64,000 nt of DNA, from contig CAKREB010000001.1 of the NCBI GenBank assembly GCA_934317005.1, forward strand, positions 283,199 through 347,198, read 5' to 3'. The position numbers and the translations under genes were made by a program. Under the pieces are notes generated by a model. It ran no database searches. It had not been told where the DNA came from and saw nothing but the letters and a program-made list of their open reading frames with translations. Positions 50,850 to 59,144 of the stretch are shown here, piece by piece. This stretch comes from an uncultured Lachnospiraceae bacterium (GTDB lineage: Bacteria; Bacillota; Clostridia; Lachnospirales; Lachnospiraceae). Position 1 is the first letter of the stretch; the number at the start of each line of letters is the position of its first letter.

Positions 50850-51827
50850 TTACTTAGAAACTTTTAATTTCTCATATCCATCAGGAACAGTGATATTTAA
50901 AGCCTTGCAGTTTTCTTCGTTGTACATCTTAGTGAATTTGTCTGCGAATTCTACATCCATATCACCAGGCTTCTTGCCATTCTTTAAGATTTCGTATGCC
51001 ATTTCACCTGTCTTATAACCAAGACTATAGTAATCAATGGAAAGAGTTGCGATACCGGCAGAACAGATACCGGCTTCTCCGGCGATCATTGGAATGCCGG
51101 CAGGGATAGCAACGTTTTTAATTGTTTCTGCGCTGGAAGCCATTGTGTTATCTGTAGGAACATACAGTACATCGCATTCGTTGCAGGCAGTTGTTGTGAT
51201 AGATTGAATTTCGTTTGAGTCTGCAGCAGTATATTCTTTATAAGCAATATTGTCTTCATCTAAAGCTTTTTTCATCAGATCAGACTGATAAGCTGAGTTT
51301 GGTTCAGATGAGCAGTAAAGAATACCAACTTTTTTAACATTTGGAACTAATTCTAAAATCATATCCTCCTGCTGATCGATTGGTGCAAGATCAGACGTTC
51401 CGGATACATTTGTTCCGGTTTTTCCAGACCAGTCCTTTATGTTTAATGCAGTTCCATAATCCGTTACAGATGTTCCGAGGATTGGAATATCTGCTGTTGC
51501 CTGTGTAGCAGCTTGAAGAGCACCAGTCGCATTACCGAGGATCAGATCTACATTGTTTGTAACAAAGTTATTGCAGATAGTAGAACAGTTTGTAGATTCA
51601 CCCTGAGCATTCTGCTCATCAAACTCAACATTATCTTTGCCAAGCTTTTTGGTTAAAGCATCCTTAAAGCCCTTTGTTGCAGAATCTAAAGCTTCATGCT
51701 CTACAAGCTGGCAGATACCAATCGTATATTTCTTAGATGATGATCCGCTGTCAGAGCCGCAAGCAGTTAAGCTGGCAACAAGTGCAGTCACTGTAAGGAT
51801 AGAAACAAGTTTTTTTGTAAGTCGCAT
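50850..51827 (-). CDS. ABC transporter substrate-binding lipoprotein (ABC_sub_bind / TrpX-like)
   Basis: This 325-residue protein has a lipoprotein signal (LVASLTAC, lipid-anchored Cys23), then a two-lobe periplasmic-binding-like fold. Segments such as YTIGICQLVEHEALD, LILGNATGALQAATQATADIPILGTSV and VKKVGILYCSSEPNS match the ABC_sub_bind (PF04392) family, whose members bind aromatic amino acids or other small molecules. AGGAGG lies 6 bases before the ATG at 51827; the longer frame to 52046 is untranslated leader. No permease or ATPase gene is next to it, so it is an orphan here. The divergent gene encodes a chemoreceptor. Confidence 0.87.
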   Translation of the reverse strand: MRLTKKLVSILTVTALVASLTACGSDSGSSSKKYTIGICQLVEHEALDSATKGFKDALTKKLGKDNVEFDEQNAQGESTNCSTICNNFVTNNVDLILGNATGALQAATQATADIPILGTSVTDYGTALNIKDWSGKTGTNVSGTSDLAPIDQQEDMILELVPNVKKVGILYCSSEPNSAYQSDLMKKALDEDNIAYKEYTAADSNEIQSITTTACNECDVLYVPTDNTMASSAETIKNVAIPAGIPMIAGEAGICSAGIATLSIDYYSLGYKTGEMAYEILKNGKKPGDMDVEFADKFTKMYNEENCKALNITVPDGYEKLKVSK

Positions 51828-51894
51828 AAACTCCTCCTTCTGTCGTATAAACTCCTTGGTAAACGGGATCAAGTAAGATTCCTGTTTACGAAAG

Positions 51895-51957
51895 GTTAGC
51901 CCGGAAGCACCATAGAAAATCCTGAATAGGACTTCATATTGATGCCACCAGGCTAAC
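51895..51957 (-). ncRNA. Structured leader of the substrate-binding protein gene
   Basis: Read on the minus strand, three nested stems share one axis: GTTAGCC/GGCTAAC, GCATCA/TGGTGC and AGTCC/GGATT, separated by internal loops. A second hairpin (GTAAAC/GTTTAC with inner pairs) lies between it and the start codon, at about 51854-51887. I do not recognise the fold as a known riboswitch, and no T run is present, so any control would act on translation or mRNA decay. Confidence 0.5.
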
Positions 51958-51989
51958 GACATTGTTATTCTATTTGATTGTACAGAAAT

Positions 51990-52018
51990 ATTATAGAGAA
52001 TGACATTTATCGTGTCAA
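51990..52018 (-). promoter_or_regulatory. Consensus promoter of the substrate-binding protein gene
   Basis: On the minus strand: TTGACA (52013-52018), 17-base spacer, TATAAT (51990-51995). Both boxes match consensus perfectly. The start near 51983 leaves a leader of about 155 bases. Confidence 0.85.
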
Positions 52019-52223
52019 GGAGTATCCGAGAAAGATTATGAATCATCTATGGGAATATATGTGGGAACGTTGTTGGTTGCAGGTGGAATCATGATTCATA
52101 ACGGTATGGGTGGTATTAGGAGTGAGAAGGGTGGAAATGGTTATTGAAATCAAGAGAAAATAACGATATATTATATAAATGGGAATAAATACGATATAAA
52201 AATGCGAGAGGAGAAAGCTATTT
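52019..52223 (+). other. Upstream region of the chemoreceptor gene
   Basis: An 11-bp inverted repeat, TTATGAATCAT (52036-52046) and ATGATTCATAA (52091-52101), flanks a short open stretch that reads MGIYVGTLLVAGGIMIHNG in frame. It looks like a scrap of a membrane protein but is too short to call. AT-rich sequence follows; no convincing sigma-A or flagellar-type promoter could be fixed. Confidence 0.35.
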
Positions 52224-54278
52224 ATGAAGAAAAAGGTAGATCGTGATGAAGTAGAGCGTGTGATAGAAGAAAAGAAAGTAAGTATTCGCGGAAAAATGTT
52301 AAAAGGAATCATTGGCCCTACTATTTTAATTCTTTTGGTTTTGGCTGTTGTAATTGTTTTGGTGTCATCTAAAACAGTTGGTGACATTCGTTCTAATGAA
52401 TTGGAGGCGGAATCGGACGGAGCAGCGACAGCAATCAGTGAATATTTTACAAAGTATATTACAATTGCGGATCAATTGGCAGAAAATGTAGATATCGAAG
52501 CATTTTTTGAAATGGTACAGAGCGGCGGTAACGTAGAGGATGCCATGTCCTTTGATTATGTGCGCCAGGAAATTACCAATGCTACTAATCTGGATAGTAA
52601 AAATATTATTGTAACATGGCTTGCGGATGTGGATGCCAGTCAGTGTTTGGAAGATGAGAACAGTGGTGTGGTTACAAAGCCGGGCGAGTGGGACATTACA
52701 ACGCGTCCATGGTATCAGGAAGTAACGAAAACCGGCAAGACAGTTGTAACAGAACCTTATAAGAGTTCTACTACAGGAGATATGGTAGCGAGTGTAGTTG
52801 CACCGGTTTATAACAATGATAAAGAAATGGTTGGAGTAGCCGGTATTGATATCTCTTTGAACGCTTTGCAAGAGATGATGAAGCAAAATAAACTGGGAAA
52901 TAATGGATTCTTCGTTTTGCTGTCACCGGATAAAAACATTATGTATGCTCCGGATAAAAAGCTGATCAATACAGCATTAAAAAAATCAGGTGTCAGTCAG
53001 GCAATAATGGATATTGTTTCAGGCAATAAAGCACAAACTCTTTCATATCATCTGAATGGAAAACAATATGGTTATTATACGTTAGTTGGTGACACAAGCT
53101 GGTCGGTATTAAGTGCGATGCCTTCCAGCGAATATCATCAGTCGGTGTACTGGTTAAGTGCGATTATCGTGTTCTTTGTGATCGTAGCAGTTATTGTATT
53201 GATTCTTGTCATCCGAAAAATGGCAACAGGCATTGTCGATCCGTTAAAGAAGTTGGAAAATGTAGCAGAGCAGATCGCAGATGGCAATTTAGATATGGAA
53301 TTGGATACAACAGCGAAAGATGAAATTGGAGCAGTGGCACGGGCACTGAATAAAACAGTTGTACGTTTGCAGGAATACATTGCTTATATCAATGAAATTA
53401 CGGATGTATTAAATGAAGTTGCAGATGGAAATCTGTGTTTTGAACTGCAATATGAATATGTCGGAGATTTCCAAAAGGTAAAAACCGGATTGGAAAATAT
53501 GGCAACGCGTTTGAAGAACACATTAAGCGCAATTGGAGAGGCTTCTCATCAGGTTTCCGGTGGAGCAGAGCAGATTGCGGGCGGTGCGCAGTCGCTGGCA
53601 GAAGGTGCAACATCACAGGCGGCATCTGTACAGGAACTTCAGGCGACGGTTACTGATATTTCAGAGCATGTAGAGAAGAATGCAAAGCATGCGGATGAGG
53701 CAAAGAAAAAGATGGTACAGATGGATGAAAAACTCCGTCTGAGCAGTGATAGTATGAATAAAGCTGTGGATGCGATGAATGAGATCAGCCATTGTGCAAG
53801 CGAAATTGAAAATATTATTACAACAATTGAGGGAATTGCCGATCAGACCACTTTATTATCGCTGAATGCATCCATTGAGGCAGCCAGAGCCGGAGAGATG
53901 GGCAAGGGATTTTCTGTTGTTGCCGGTGAAGTAGGAAGTCTGGCAGGTGAAAGTATGAATGCGGTACAGACCTCTTCTGCATTGATTGAGAATTCTTTGG
54001 CAGCAGTACGCAAGGGCATGAGCATTGTAGAAGAATCCGCAAAAGAGATGCAGGAAGTTATGGAAAATATAGGCGCATTGGAACAGGTGATCGAGGATGT
54101 GGATAAGGCTTCACAGCAGCAGAGTGAAGGAATTAAGCAGGTTCGAGCAGCTTTAGATCAGGTATCTGAGGTTATTTCCGATAATTCTGCGATGGCAGAG
54201 GAAAGTGCGGCAGCAAGTGAAGAGTTATCAGCACAGTCTGTCAGCTTGACAAATCAGATTGAGGCATTTAGACTTTAA
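52224..54278 (+). CDS. Methyl-accepting chemotaxis protein with Cache sensor domain
   Basis: This 684-residue receptor has a membrane helix (about 30-52), a dCache_1-like extracellular domain (about 55-305) with the WDITTRPWYQEVTKTGKTV pattern, a second helix (312-335), a HAMP domain (about 335-390) and a long signalling coiled coil. The hairpin tip reads DQTTLLSLNASIEAARAGE and then VVAGEVGSLAGES; the usual Arg in EVRxLA, a trimer-contact residue, is Gly. GAGGAGAAAG stands before the ATG. No other che or fli genes are present. It is divergent from an orphan substrate-binding protein gene, which may point to a shared ligand. Confidence 0.93.
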   Translation: MKKKVDRDEVERVIEEKKVSIRGKMLKGIIGPTILILLVLAVVIVLVSSKTVGDIRSNELEAESDGAATAISEYFTKYITIADQLAENVDIEAFFEMVQSGGNVEDAMSFDYVRQEITNATNLDSKNIIVTWLADVDASQCLEDENSGVVTKPGEWDITTRPWYQEVTKTGKTVVTEPYKSSTTGDMVASVVAPVYNNDKEMVGVAGIDISLNALQEMMKQNKLGNNGFFVLLSPDKNIMYAPDKKLINTALKKSGVSQAIMDIVSGNKAQTLSYHLNGKQYGYYTLVGDTSWSVLSAMPSSEYHQSVYWLSAIIVFFVIVAVIVLILVIRKMATGIVDPLKKLENVAEQIADGNLDMELDTTAKDEIGAVARALNKTVVRLQEYIAYINEITDVLNEVADGNLCFELQYEYVGDFQKVKTGLENMATRLKNTLSAIGEASHQVSGGAEQIAGGAQSLAEGATSQAASVQELQATVTDISEHVEKNAKHADEAKKKMVQMDEKLRLSSDSMNKAVDAMNEISHCASEIENIITTIEGIADQTTLLSLNASIEAARAGEMGKGFSVVAGEVGSLAGESMNAVQTSSALIENSLAAVRKGMSIVEESAKEMQEVMENIGALEQVIEDVDKASQQQSEGIKQVRAALDQVSEVISDNSAMAEESAAASEELSAQSVSLTNQIEAFRL

Positions 54279-54370
54279 GAGTTAATAGTTATGCATACAT
54301 ACTTAAGGTAAATGTTTTATCCTGATGATAGATCGGTCATGAAACGATTTACCCAAATAAGAAGATACAG

Positions 54371-54418
54371 AAAAGTCATTCGAAAGAGAGCACTATTTTC
54401 TTTTCAGAATGACTTTTC
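54371..54418 (+). terminator. Terminator of the chemoreceptor gene
   Basis: AAAAGTCATTC pairs with GAATGACTTTT, with further inner pairs (GAAAGAGA with TTCTTTTC), followed by CATTTCT. Confidence 0.8.
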
Positions 54419-54538
54419 ATTTCTATATGTATACATAGAAAAGGGAATAAGTGCATTTGATAAGTAAAAAGTGAATTCTATTTACTTTGTAAATGTTGTA
54501 CTAGAGGTTACAGATTCTTGGAAAGGCATGGGGGTATT

Positions 54539-55885
54539 ATGTCGAAAGAAAAATTACTTTTTTCTAATAAGGATTTGAGAAGTTTGATTATTCCAATGAT
54601 ATTGGAACAAATGTTGGCGGTATTGGTAGGACTTTCTGATACGATCATGGTTGCAAATGTAGGAGAACCGGCTGTGGCAGGAGTATCTTTAGTTGACAAT
54701 GTCAATGTACTTCTGATTGGTGTGTTTTCTGCATTGGCAACAGGTGGTGCAGTTGTGGCAGGCCAATATTTGGGACACAAGGATGAGAAGAAGGCGTGTA
54801 AAGCAGGAGATCAGCTTATTTTGTTCATGACATTTTTCTCTCTTATGATTATGATACTGGTGTACTTGGCAAAGTCGTTTATTTTGCATGTGGTGTTTGG
54901 GCGGATTGAGCCGGATGTTATGGCATATTCGGATACCTATTTGATGATTGTTACCGCTTCTATTCCGTTCATTGCCTTATATAATTGTGGTGCGGCGTTG
55001 TTTCGTGTACAGGGAAATTCTTTGATTTCTATGCTGGTTTCGATTTTGATGAATACCATTAATGTTGCCGGAAATGCAATTTTAATTTTCGGGTTTCATT
55101 GCAGTGTGGAAGGGGTTGCTATTCCAACTCTTGTGTCACGTATTGTTGCAGCTTTTGTTATTCTTTTGCTGTTGCGTAAGCAATCGCTGACGCTCCATAT
55201 CAGTAAGCCGTTTCGCTTTGAGGCAGACTGGGGTATGATCAAAAGAATTTTGCAGATTGGTATTCCAAATGGTGTGGAAAACAGTATGTTCCAGCTTGGA
55301 AAATTAGTGTTACTCAGTTTGATCTCAAGTTTTGGCACGGTTGCGATTACAGCGAATGCCGTTAGCAATTCGGTCGCTGCATTTGCTATTTTGCCGGGAC
55401 AGGCGATTGGAATGGCATTGGTGACGGTGGTCAGTCAATGTGTTGGAGCGGGAAGCTATAAGCAGGCACGCTATTATACGAAAAAGTTACTCTACTTTAC
55501 GATGGCAGCAATGACAGTCACGAATCTTATCATTATCGTTAGTCTGCCAGCGGTAATCTGGGCGTATCAGTTATCCGCTGAGACGGCGAAAGTGACAACG
55601 CAGATTCTTTTACTGCATAGCATCTGTGCGATTATTATATGGCCATTGTCCTTTACTTTGCCCAATACATTGCGTGCGGCAAGTGATGCCAAATATACGA
55701 TGATCGTGAGTTTGTTGTCTATGTGGTTTTGCCGTATTGTGTTAGGATTTCTCTTAGGGAAGTATATGGGAATGGGGGTGTTTGGTACCTGGGTAGCGAT
55801 GATCATTGACTGGTGTGTACGCTGTTTCTTTTTCTGTGGGCGTTATGTTCGTGGAAAATGGGAAGAACGCAAAATTGTCTTTTGA
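54539..55885 (+). CDS. MATE family efflux transporter
   Basis: This 448-residue protein has twelve membrane helices in two related halves, the MATE layout. The first half begins LRSLIIPMILEQMLAVLVG with DTIMVANVGEPAVAGV, and the second includes LQIGIPNGVENSMFQLGKL and ANAVSNSVAAFAILPGQAIG, both family landmarks. It would export drugs or metabolites in exchange for Na+ or H+. The ATG at 54539 has GGGGG a few bases upstream; the longer frame to 54518 is rejected. It is a single gene followed by the GH3 enzyme 122 bases on. Confidence 0.92.
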   Translation: MSKEKLLFSNKDLRSLIIPMILEQMLAVLVGLSDTIMVANVGEPAVAGVSLVDNVNVLLIGVFSALATGGAVVAGQYLGHKDEKKACKAGDQLILFMTFFSLMIMILVYLAKSFILHVVFGRIEPDVMAYSDTYLMIVTASIPFIALYNCGAALFRVQGNSLISMLVSILMNTINVAGNAILIFGFHCSVEGVAIPTLVSRIVAAFVILLLLRKQSLTLHISKPFRFEADWGMIKRILQIGIPNGVENSMFQLGKLVLLSLISSFGTVAITANAVSNSVAAFAILPGQAIGMALVTVVSQCVGAGSYKQARYYTKKLLYFTMAAMTVTNLIIIVSLPAVIWAYQLSAETAKVTTQILLLHSICAIIIWPLSFTLPNTLRAASDAKYTMIVSLLSMWFCRIVLGFLLGKYMGMGVFGTWVAMIIDWCVRCFFFCGRYVRGKWEERKIVF

Positions 55886-56007
55886 CAGTGAAGTTGACTG
55901 CGTAGACATCAAATGAAAACGGTTTTTGAGCAGTGTTCTGATAACATGAAAAAGAAATAGTACAAAATAGAAAAAATAATCATATAGATGGAAGGTGAGG
56001 TTTACGG

Positions 56008-59000
56008 ATGAAGAAAAAATATGAGGATACACCATTATGGAATAGTGGTTTGTCGGATGAGGAACGTTTGGATTATCTGTTGGAAGAGTTGACATTGGAA
56101 GAAAAATTTGAATGTTTGGGAACTGGGTGTCCGGAAATAGAGAGGCTCGGCATCCCGGCATTTTCTGTCGGGGGAGAGGGTGCACATGGAGTACAGGCAC
56201 GTCATGATCAGGCAGGACAGGGTGGAAATCCTGTTTATACAACCGTGTTGCCGAACCCGATTGGAATGAGCGCAACCTGGGATCGGGAGTTGATTAAGCG
56301 TGCCGGAGCAATGACTGGAAATGAAGCGAGAGGATTGTTTCATGCCGGAAAGCATGGATGTTTGAGCTTATGGGCACCGACAATTGATATGGAGCGTGAT
56401 CCGCGCTGGGGCAGAACAGAGGAAGGCTATGGGGAAGATCCGTACCTGACGGGAGAGATGGCAGGTGCTTATGTAGAGGGAATGCAGGGAGATGATTCGA
56501 GATATTTACGCTGTGCCGCTACCGTGAAGCACTATTATGCGAATAATGTGGAAGAAGGAAGAACATACTGTTCTAGTTCTATCGATCTTCGCAATAAACA
56601 TGAGTATTATTTGGAACCATTCCGGCGTGTGATTGCCGAACATCATGCGGAGGGCATGATGACGGCATATAATGAGATTAATGGAATTCCGTGTATGCTG
56701 TTAAAGGATGATATTCATCTTGCCAAAAGCTGGGGACTGGGACATGTTGTGTGTGATGGAGGAGATGTCAGCCAGACGGTAGATTTTCATAAATATTTTT
56801 CGAGACATTCAGAGACGATACAGAGTGGTCTGGAAGCAGAAATCGATTGTTTTACCGATTCACCGGAACTGGTGGCAGATGCAGCCAGAGAAGCCTATGC
56901 ACGTAAAATGATCACGGAAGAGCAGATAGATCGGGCTTTACGCAATCATTTTCGGGTTATGCTGCGTCTGGGGCTGTTTGACCGTGAGGGAAGAAATCCA
57001 TATGCAAATATAGGATTGGATGCAGTAAATTCAAGAGAAAATCAGGAGCTTGTGCGCAAAGTAACAGCGGAATCTGTCGTATTGTTGAAAAACGATGGGA
57101 TTTTGCCACTCTCTGTGGATAACATTCGCAGTGGAAAAGAGAAACTGGCGGTTATAGGCCCATTAAGCGATGTGTGGTATAAAGACTGGTACTCGGGAGT
57201 GCCGCCATATACCGTAACTCCGTCGGAAGGTGTGTGTCATGCGTTGAATGCTCCGGTGGAGCGTGTGGTGCTTGAAGAAGGAGAATGCGTAGTTAAGATT
57301 AAGTTAGCAGATGGAAAATATCTTGGGATTTTGGAGGATGGTCAGACTGCAGGCGCAGTAGAAGAAAGTCTGGCAGAAAGTTTCCAGATGGATTTCTGGG
57401 GAGATGGCAAGGTAACGTTGCAGGCAAAAAGTAATCATCGTCTTTTAAGAACAGAGGATGATGAGAGTATCGGACAGACAGGTACCGTGCGTGCGATAAG
57501 TGAGGAAGCGTTTGGCTGGTTTGTTAAGGAAATCTTTTATCTGACAGAGCGCAGTGAACTGCAAAGCTGGGATCAGAAGCCGTTATATATTGATGCGCAG
57601 GGAAGATTGCGCAAAGATATGGGAGAGGCTTCTATAAAAACAGAAGAAGAATCTACTCGGAAGAAAATGGATGAGAGTATGGCACAAAAGCCGGAAATGT
57701 GTGAGAAGAACATGGCGAAAGGACAGTTAGCAATAGAAATGGTTTCTGTCAAGGATGGCATTGCTGCAGCAGAGAAAGTTGCTGGTGAAGCGGATGCGGT
57801 GTTACTGTTTCTGGGCATGAATCCAATGATCACCTGCAAAGAGGAAATTGATCGTTCGCATATCCGGCTGCCGGAATATCAGCAGGAACTTTTGCAAAAA
57901 GTCTGTGCTGTTAATAAAAATGTAGTTGTTGTTCTGATCAGCAGTATTCCGTATGATATTTCGTGGGCACAGGAACATGCAGCCGGGATATTGATGTGTG
58001 CTACAGGCTCGATGGAACTGGGGAATGGACTTGCCGACATTATTTTTGGAAAAGAAAGTCCGGCAGGGCGTCTTAATATGACATGGTATCATGACAGTGA
58101 TACACTGCCACCGATAACGGATTATGATATTATCCGACAGGGAAGAACTTATCAATATTATGATGGAAAGGTGTTGTATCCGTTTGGCTTTGGTCTGACA
58201 TATAGCAGGTTGGAATATCAGAAGCTTTCTGCCAAAGTATATGATTACACTACGATCAAGGTGTCATTTGAAGTCAAAAATGTGGGAGAAGTGACGACGG
58301 ATGAGGTCGTACAGGTGTATTATAAGAAAATGAATCCATCGGTAAAACGTGCAAACAAGACACTGGTGGCATTTGAGCGTATTCATGCGATCAAATCAGG
58401 CGAGGTATGCAGAGTTGATTTTGAGATTCCAGTATCAGATCTTAGATATTATGATGTGATTGAAAAGGAAATGTTATTGGAGCCCGGTGCATATGAGATA
58501 CAGGTCGGTGCTTCTTCGGAACAGATTCATCTGACAGAGCAGCTTGTGCTTGCAGGAACGGAAAGAGGGCTGCGGGATGGACAAAGAGTACAGGAGGCTG
58601 AGTGTTTTGACATGGCAAAGAACCTTGTTTTGCGAAAGGGACACTTAGGTTATACTTCTGTATGCAGCAAAAATGCAACAGATATGTTACAGCTTACATA
58701 TGAAAAAATGTATCTGGAAAAGAATGCGAAGCAGCTTGTGTTGGACTTTTGGAAAGAACACCCTTGTCATATCTGGATTGAAGCAGATGGAAGAGTGATC
58801 GGAGAATGTCAGATCGGTAGCTTGGATCAGGAAGAAGAACGCCAGCTTGAGGCAGGACAGGCGAGTGGGGATGGTGCTTTTGAGGCACATCAAAACTGGA
58901 TTACCAGGCGACGTGAGATTGGCTTTGCAGAGCAGACGGTATTGCTTGATAATGTACCGGTACAAAATGAATTTACTCTGACTATTCGCTGGCAGGGGAT

Positions 59001-59031
59001 GGGCAAGCTTTGCACCTATCAGTTTCGTTAA
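56008..59031 (+). CDS. GH3 beta-glucosidase-like enzyme with an inserted domain
   Basis: Probable cytoplasmic beta-glucosidase or beta-xylosidase; there is no signal peptide. The 1007-residue protein has the GH3 N-terminal barrel (about 25-300) with the catalytic nucleophile Asp250 in HVVCDGGDV and the substrate-binding KHY at 174-176. The C-terminal GH3 sandwich is split by an insert of about 120 residues (425-545) that resembles a fascin/beta-trefoil module (VKLADGKYLGILEDGQT style repeats). A fibronectin-like domain (about 745-830) and an extra C-terminal beta module (about 870-1007) follow. GAAGGTGAGG precedes the ATG. It would finish oligosaccharides made by the GH5 enzymes. Confidence 0.9.
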   Translation: MKKKYEDTPLWNSGLSDEERLDYLLEELTLEEKFECLGTGCPEIERLGIPAFSVGGEGAHGVQARHDQAGQGGNPVYTTVLPNPIGMSATWDRELIKRAGAMTGNEARGLFHAGKHGCLSLWAPTIDMERDPRWGRTEEGYGEDPYLTGEMAGAYVEGMQGDDSRYLRCAATVKHYYANNVEEGRTYCSSSIDLRNKHEYYLEPFRRVIAEHHAEGMMTAYNEINGIPCMLLKDDIHLAKSWGLGHVVCDGGDVSQTVDFHKYFSRHSETIQSGLEAEIDCFTDSPELVADAAREAYARKMITEEQIDRALRNHFRVMLRLGLFDREGRNPYANIGLDAVNSRENQELVRKVTAESVVLLKNDGILPLSVDNIRSGKEKLAVIGPLSDVWYKDWYSGVPPYTVTPSEGVCHALNAPVERVVLEEGECVVKIKLADGKYLGILEDGQTAGAVEESLAESFQMDFWGDGKVTLQAKSNHRLLRTEDDESIGQTGTVRAISEEAFGWFVKEIFYLTERSELQSWDQKPLYIDAQGRLRKDMGEASIKTEEESTRKKMDESMAQKPEMCEKNMAKGQLAIEMVSVKDGIAAAEKVAGEADAVLLFLGMNPMITCKEEIDRSHIRLPEYQQELLQKVCAVNKNVVVVLISSIPYDISWAQEHAAGILMCATGSMELGNGLADIIFGKESPAGRLNMTWYHDSDTLPPITDYDIIRQGRTYQYYDGKVLYPFGFGLTYSRLEYQKLSAKVYDYTTIKVSFEVKNVGEVTTDEVVQVYYKKMNPSVKRANKTLVAFERIHAIKSGEVCRVDFEIPVSDLRYYDVIEKEMLLEPGAYEIQVGASSEQIHLTEQLVLAGTERGLRDGQRVQEAECFDMAKNLVLRKGHLGYTSVCSKNATDMLQLTYEKMYLEKNAKQLVLDFWKEHPCHIWIEADGRVIGECQIGSLDQEEERQLEAGQASGDGAFEAHQNWITRRREIGFAEQTVLLDNVPVQNEFTLTIRWQGMGKLCTYQFR

Positions 59032-59106
59032 GTATATGGAATGATGCAGAATGATTCGTTCTGATACATGCCATCCTATCGCTGATAAGCTGGCAGGCTG
59101 GCATGT

Positions 59107-59144
59107 AAACGGAAGATGGGTTAATAGACCAGTCTTCCGTTTTT
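59107..59144. terminator. Bidirectional terminator between the GH3 and capA-like genes
   Basis: AAACGGAAGA pairs with TCTTCCGTTT; T5 follows on the plus strand. The stop codon of the minus-strand gene lies in its loop. A second hairpin (TACATGCCA with TGGCATGTA) precedes it at about 59065-59106. Confidence 0.8.

Noticed and set aside
52031..52144. Small membrane protein gene upstream of the chemoreceptor
   Set aside because: The frame has only about 30 codons, no ribosome site and no family match; noted only as a possible scrap.
52145..52197. Sigma-D (flagellar) promoter for the chemoreceptor gene
   Set aside because: ACGATAT occurs twice, but the distance to TGAA or TAAA is 10 to 13 bases instead of about 15, so the match is too weak.
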